DNA from: JBBREP01 sp036501845
GTDB taxonomy: Bacteria > Actinomycetota > Acidimicrobiia > IMCC26256 > PALSA-610
Direction of reading: 5' to 3'
DNA: 64,000 nt
NCBI GenBank assembly: GCA_036501845.1
Contig: DASXZO010000030.1
Coordinates: 1 to 64,000 of the forward strand
Within the stretch, counting starts at the first letter, position 1, and every line of letters begins with the position of its first letter. The notes under the pieces are model-generated. The model was not told where the DNA came from and searched no databases. It saw nothing but the letters and a program-made list of their open reading frames with translations. Both the position numbers and the translations under genes were made by a program. This document shows, in pieces, positions 60,735 to 64,000 of this stretch.

Positions 60735-61976
60735 CTACAGATCCGCCAGCTCGCTCACCAGCGCGTTGGCGTGCGGCGAACCGAGGCCGGTGGCCCAGTC
60801 GTAGCCCTTCTCACCGTGACAGAGCGACGGTGAGCCCGCGCTCCCTGCGGTGATGTCCTGGAACATCGACTTGTTGATCACGCCCGTGCGCTGGTTGTGC
60901 GACGACGCGGCGAGGTAGACGCCTGCATTCAGCCCACTCGACGCCAGCACACTCTTGCCGAGCGCGGCGCGGGCCTGGTCGGCGTCGGCAACGAGGCCGG
61001 CCCACTGCGGGATGCCCACACTCACCCCGCCCGTGACGGCCCACCCTGCGGTCGGGATCGTGACGTACACCGGATAGTTGACCGCATCGTACGCAACATC
61101 GTTGTACGCACGATGAGTGCTCGAGTTCCAGTTGAGCTGGTACCCGGGCCGGGGCTCGGTGGGATTCACGTTGCCGCCGCTCTGCGACCACGCGACCTCG
61201 CTGTGGCTGGCGCCGTTGATCGTGAGGTTCGTGCCGCCCACCTGCAACACGTAGCTCGACGGCGCCGGATAGAAGCGTGGATTCTCGGGACAACCGAGGT
61301 CGCCCGAGCCCGACACGAAGCCCGCGGTCGACACCTCGAAGTGGCTGTTGTCAGCCGCGGTGATGTTGCTGTTGTACCAAGACATCGACACCACCGACGC
61401 ACCCTTCGACACTGCGACATCGATGCCGTGCAGCAGGCTCGCGGCCGTCTTGCTCGTCTCGACGAACAGGATGTCGGCACCCTCGGCCGTCACGTGCGCC
61501 CACTGCGAATCGATCGAGTGCTCGGTGGCGTCGTTCGTGAGCGCCGGCTTCGTGCCGTCGCCGTACACCTCCTGGAAGCACGGCACCGCGTGAATCGTGC
61601 GGCTCACTGTGCACGGGTGCGCGGCGTCGAGCCCGTTCATCGGACGTAGGTAGCCGTACGTCTTCAGGAACTGCGCCATGTCGGTCTTGAGGTGAGGGTC
61701 GTCGCCATAGAGCACGATGCCGATGATTTGGCCCCGACCGTCGATGGGCTGGCCTTTGGCGTCGTTGCCCATCGCGTTGAAGCCGTAGGTGTTGCGAATC
61801 TGCGTGGGTGCGTAGCCCTGCGGCGCCGCGAGCCCGCGCGCGGTCACGAAGTGGAGCGTGCCCACTGCAGCGCCGCCGCTTGCGGCGCTCGACGCCGGCG
61901 CGCCCGTGCCGACGATGCCAGCGAGCGCGAGCGACACCGCCGCGCCCAGTCCCACAGCTCTGTGCGCCACACGCAT
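60735..61976 (-). CDS. Secreted sedolisin-like (S53) serine-carboxyl peptidase lacking a propeptide
   Basis: 413 residues from ATG 61976 with GGAGG 7 bases upstream. A signal peptide covers ~1-33 (VGLGAAVSLALAGIV). Catalytic residues fit the S53 triad: Glu152 and Asp156 in TEHSIDSQW, oxyanion Asp226 in SGSGDLGC, and Ser319 in GGVSVGIPQW. The calcium site appears near Asp374 (FQDITAG) and Asp393 (GYDWATGLG). Unlike most sedolisins, the protein begins almost at the mature domain (APTQIRNTYGF at 56-66), with no ~200-residue prodomain. It should be exported and may act in acidic niches. Confidence 0.85.
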   Translation of the reverse strand: MRVAHRAVGLGAAVSLALAGIVGTGAPASSAASGGAAVGTLHFVTARGLAAPQGYAPTQIRNTYGFNAMGNDAKGQPIDGRGQIIGIVLYGDDPHLKTDMAQFLKTYGYLRPMNGLDAAHPCTVSRTIHAVPCFQEVYGDGTKPALTNDATEHSIDSQWAHVTAEGADILFVETSKTAASLLHGIDVAVSKGASVVSMSWYNSNITAADNSHFEVSTAGFVSGSGDLGCPENPRFYPAPSSYVLQVGGTNLTINGASHSEVAWSQSGGNVNPTEPRPGYQLNWNSSTHRAYNDVAYDAVNYPVYVTIPTAGWAVTGGVSVGIPQWAGLVADADQARAALGKSVLASSGLNAGVYLAASSHNQRTGVINKSMFQDITAGSAGSPSLCHGEKGYDWATGLGSPHANALVSELADL

Positions 61977-62097
61977 CTGCAGACCTCCGCCCGTTGAACC
62001 TGCAGTGCCCCGGTGCCGGACCGTACACGCCGCCATCGCGCCTGGCAACGACCCAGACCGATGTCACGTCGCAGCGCAGTTGGTCGGGCGCGTGCCC

Positions 62098-63450
62098 TTA
62101 CGTGCCGCGTGTGTGGCGCGCCGCGGCGTACGCATCGAGCGCACGAATCCGGGCGTTGCGATGATCCACAGCCGGAAACGGATAGGTGTCACCCAGCACT
62201 ACACCGCCCGCGGCGAGCTCCAGCGGTGGGAGTTCCCACGGTTCGTGCACCGCGCCGCCGGGGATGCCCGCGAGCTCGGGCACCCATCGGCGCACGTAGT
62301 CGCCGTCGGGGTCGAAGCGCTGCGCTTGCGTGACCGGATTGAGCACCCGGAAATAGGGCGCCGCGTCCGGGCCGGTTCCCGCCACCCATTGCCAGTTGCC
62401 GGCGTTCTGCGGCACGTCGCCGTCGGCGAGCAGATGACGGAAGTGCCGTTCGCCGATACGCCAGTCGACGAGCAGATCTTTCACCAGGAACGAGGCCACG
62501 ATCATCCGCGCCCGATTGGGCATCCAGCCGCTGGCCGCGAGGTGCCGCATGGCCGCGTCGACGATCGGCACACCGGTGCTGCCCGATTTCCATCGCTCGA
62601 TCTCGTGGGGATCGTTGCGCCACTCGATCGCGTCGAACACCTCCTGCATCGCGCAGTCGACGAGGTCGGGTCGCTCCCAGAAGAGATGCGCGTACCAATC
62701 GCGCCACGCGAGCTGGCGCACGAACGCGCGCCGACCTTTGGTGTGCCGGCCGACGGCGCGTATCACGACCCGCGGCGAGATGGCACCGAAGTGGAGGTGC
62801 GCCGAGAGCCGCGACGTGGCGTCGAGCGCGAGGTCGTCACGCGTGTCGTGATACGAGTCGACGCCGTCGACAAATGCCTCGAGCGTTTCGGCCGGCGGGC
62901 GCGGGCCCGAGGCTTGCGGGAGCTCGTCGCGCGAGTCGGCACGCACCGCCGCTGCGCCCGTGCATGCGTGCGGCGGCGATTCGAGCTCGGTCCACCGTTC
63001 GTAGAACCGGGTGAACACCTTCGGCACCGTTCCCGCACGCGTCGTCACGGCACCGGGGGGATGCACGAGCGTGCTCCAACGCGCGTGGACATCGATGTGG
63101 AGCTCGCCGAGTGCCTGCTCGACCGCGCGATCACGCGCCTGCGCGTAGCGCGTCACGTCAGCGTTCCAGTACACCGAGGTGGCCTCGCTCTCGCGGGCCA
63201 GGCGCGCAACCTCCACCGCGGGATCGCCGCGCACCACGGTCAATGCTCCCCCACACGCGTGCAGGTCACGATCCAACGCGCCGAGCGCGCCGAACAGCGC
63301 GTCCTGCCGCGCTCGACCGGCCGCCGCGAGCAACCGTTCGTCGAGCACGAACAGCGGCACTACCTCGTCGCTGTTCTGGGTGGCGTCGGCCCAGGCCAGG
63401 TTGTCTTCGAGCGAGAGGTCGCGCCGGAACCAGACGATCGAACGGAGCAC
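62098..63450 (-). CDS. phrB: Deoxyribodipyrimidine photolyase
   Basis: 450 residues from GTG 63450. The N-terminal antenna domain (SIVWFRRDLSLEDNLAW, VVPLFVLDERL) and C-terminal FAD domain (LSAHLHFGAISPRVV, FVRQLAWRDWYAHLF, GVPIVDAAMRHLAASGWMPN, RMIVASFLVKDLLVDW, NAGNWQWVAG) are complete. It repairs UV-induced pyrimidine dimers using light. The TGTGPDAAPYFRVLNP block is typical of CPD photolyases of class I. It lies 26 bp after the transporter gene on the same strand. Confidence 0.95.
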   Translation of the reverse strand: MLRSIVWFRRDLSLEDNLAWADATQNSDEVVPLFVLDERLLAAAGRARQDALFGALGALDRDLHACGGALTVVRGDPAVEVARLARESEATSVYWNADVTRYAQARDRAVEQALGELHIDVHARWSTLVHPPGAVTTRAGTVPKVFTRFYERWTELESPPHACTGAAAVRADSRDELPQASGPRPPAETLEAFVDGVDSYHDTRDDLALDATSRLSAHLHFGAISPRVVIRAVGRHTKGRRAFVRQLAWRDWYAHLFWERPDLVDCAMQEVFDAIEWRNDPHEIERWKSGSTGVPIVDAAMRHLAASGWMPNRARMIVASFLVKDLLVDWRIGERHFRHLLADGDVPQNAGNWQWVAGTGPDAAPYFRVLNPVTQAQRFDPDGDYVRRWVPELAGIPGGAVHEPWELPPLELAAGGVVLGDTYPFPAVDHRNARIRALDAYAAARHTRGT

Positions 63451-63475
63451 GTCGCGCTGCTCGTGCGCCCGTGCG

Positions 63476-64000
63476 CTATCCGCCGCGAACGGCGGGCTCG
63501 GAGACTTCGGTGTACTCGGCGCGCGTCACGCCGAGCACGCCGTAAGCCATCGCAACGATCGCGAGCACCACCACCACGAAGTCGAGCTTGCCGCTGGCCG
63601 ACAACTGCTCGTTGAGCAGCACTGCCCCGAGGATGACGCCGATGGTGGGCTGCATCACCTGCTCGGCGCCCACCGCGGCCGGGAGCACACCGGTTTGGAA
63701 CGCGCTCTGCGAACACACGAGCCCGCCGATGGCCGACACCGCGAGCGCGTAGGGCTCCCAGTGCGGCGCCCATGCGAACACACCCTGGCCGAGATAGTGC
63801 ACGAATGCCTTCGTGAGCACGGCGCTGATGCCGAACGCTGCTCCTGCCGCGATCCCGAGGAACATCGCGCGGCGGGCGAGCGTGGCCGTGTGGGCGAGCG
63901 CGATGCAGGCAACGATCACTGCAAGCACCGGCAGCACCGGCGCGATCCAGTCGTGGAGCGGCGCAATCTGCTCGCCACCGTTCGGCGCAACCTCATACAG
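63476..64000 (-). CDS. EamA/DMT family transporter, 5' end beyond the window
   Basis: The frame is open to base 64000, so only the C-terminal ~174 residues are seen. Four to five hydrophobic helices (APVLPVLAVIVACIALAHT, MFLGIAAGAAFGISAVLTKA, QPTIGVILGAVLLNEQLSA, FVVVVLAIVAMAYGVLGV) match the second half of a DMT transporter. Substrate unknown. It precedes the photolyase gene in the direction of transcription. Confidence 0.8.
   Translation of the reverse strand: MYEVAPNGGEQIAPLHDWIAPVLPVLAVIVACIALAHTATLARRAMFLGIAAGAAFGISAVLTKAFVHYLGQGVFAWAPHWEPYALAVSAIGGLVCSQSAFQTGVLPAAVGAEQVMQPTIGVILGAVLLNEQLSASGKLDFVVVVLAIVAMAYGVLGVTRAEYTEVSEPAVRGG

Overview
This window is a very GC-rich (about two thirds G+C by eye), densely coded stretch of an actinobacterial chromosome. 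Several genes point that way: an F420-type (deazaflavin) nitroreductase-like protein, an LLM-class F420-type oxidoreductase, a MhuD-like haem-degrading enzyme, a SARP-type regulator, a SigB/SigF partner-switching module, and many GTG/TTG starts with 4-bp ATGA/GTGA overlaps. I would guess a free-living or environmental actinobacterium (for example Acidimicrobiia-like), but nothing here fixes the taxon. No rRNA, tRNA, insertion sequence, prophage or CRISPR array was seen.

Layout. 1-6.4 kb: end of a queA-like gene with a SufR-like Fe-S regulator, an arylsulfatase divergent from an SDR/DinB-like/hypothetical operon, and a DUF1003 membrane protein. 6.4-13.9 kb: a large SARP/AAA regulator, a secreted beta-propeller/PKD/IPT protein and a serine hydrolase. 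13.9-17.4 kb: a phosphoketolase-acetate kinase operon. 17.4-24.9 kb: a redoxin whose frame is crossed by one UGA exactly at the redox site (probable selenoprotein), a second serine hydrolase, a deazaflavin protein, a SRPBCC protein, two divergent secreted FG-GAP proteins and PdxH. 24.9-36.5 kb: LLM oxidoreductase, acyl-CoA dehydrogenase, a RecB-like nuclease/helicase fusion, a Fic protein behind a duplicated dyad operator, a MhuD-like protein, and a SNF2 helicase behind a 550-bp structured leader. 36.5-42.4 kb: EamA transporter, a frameshifted isochorismatase and a heterodimeric ABC exporter under a TetR repressor with a perfect operator. 42.5-49.8 kb: VOC, DsrE, an HD-GYP/LuxR protein, and two DHA2-type MFS exporters flanking a TetR gene.

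50-59.2 kb is a general-stress island: STAS proteins, two PP2C/SpoIIE phosphatases, an RsbW-like kinase, a SigB/SigF-family sigma factor, CsbD, a tiny membrane protein, and an encapsulin shell with its encapsulated ferritin. Four promoters of the GTTT/GTTG-N15..17-GGGTAG/C type, the pattern known for SigB/SigF sigma factors, lie in front of these genes. This suggests that the sigma factor autoregulates and that iron storage in the nanocompartment is part of its regulon. 59.2-64 kb: an orphan NuoF-like flavoprotein, a secreted sedolisin-type peptidase without a propeptide, a DNA photolyase and the end of a DMT transporter.

The strongest items for a second look are the in-frame UGA redoxin (17384-18454), the SigF-type promoter set with the encapsulin operon (50.4-56.3 kb), the duplicated Fic operator (30331-30400), and the structured 5' region of the SNF2 helicase (32408-32812).
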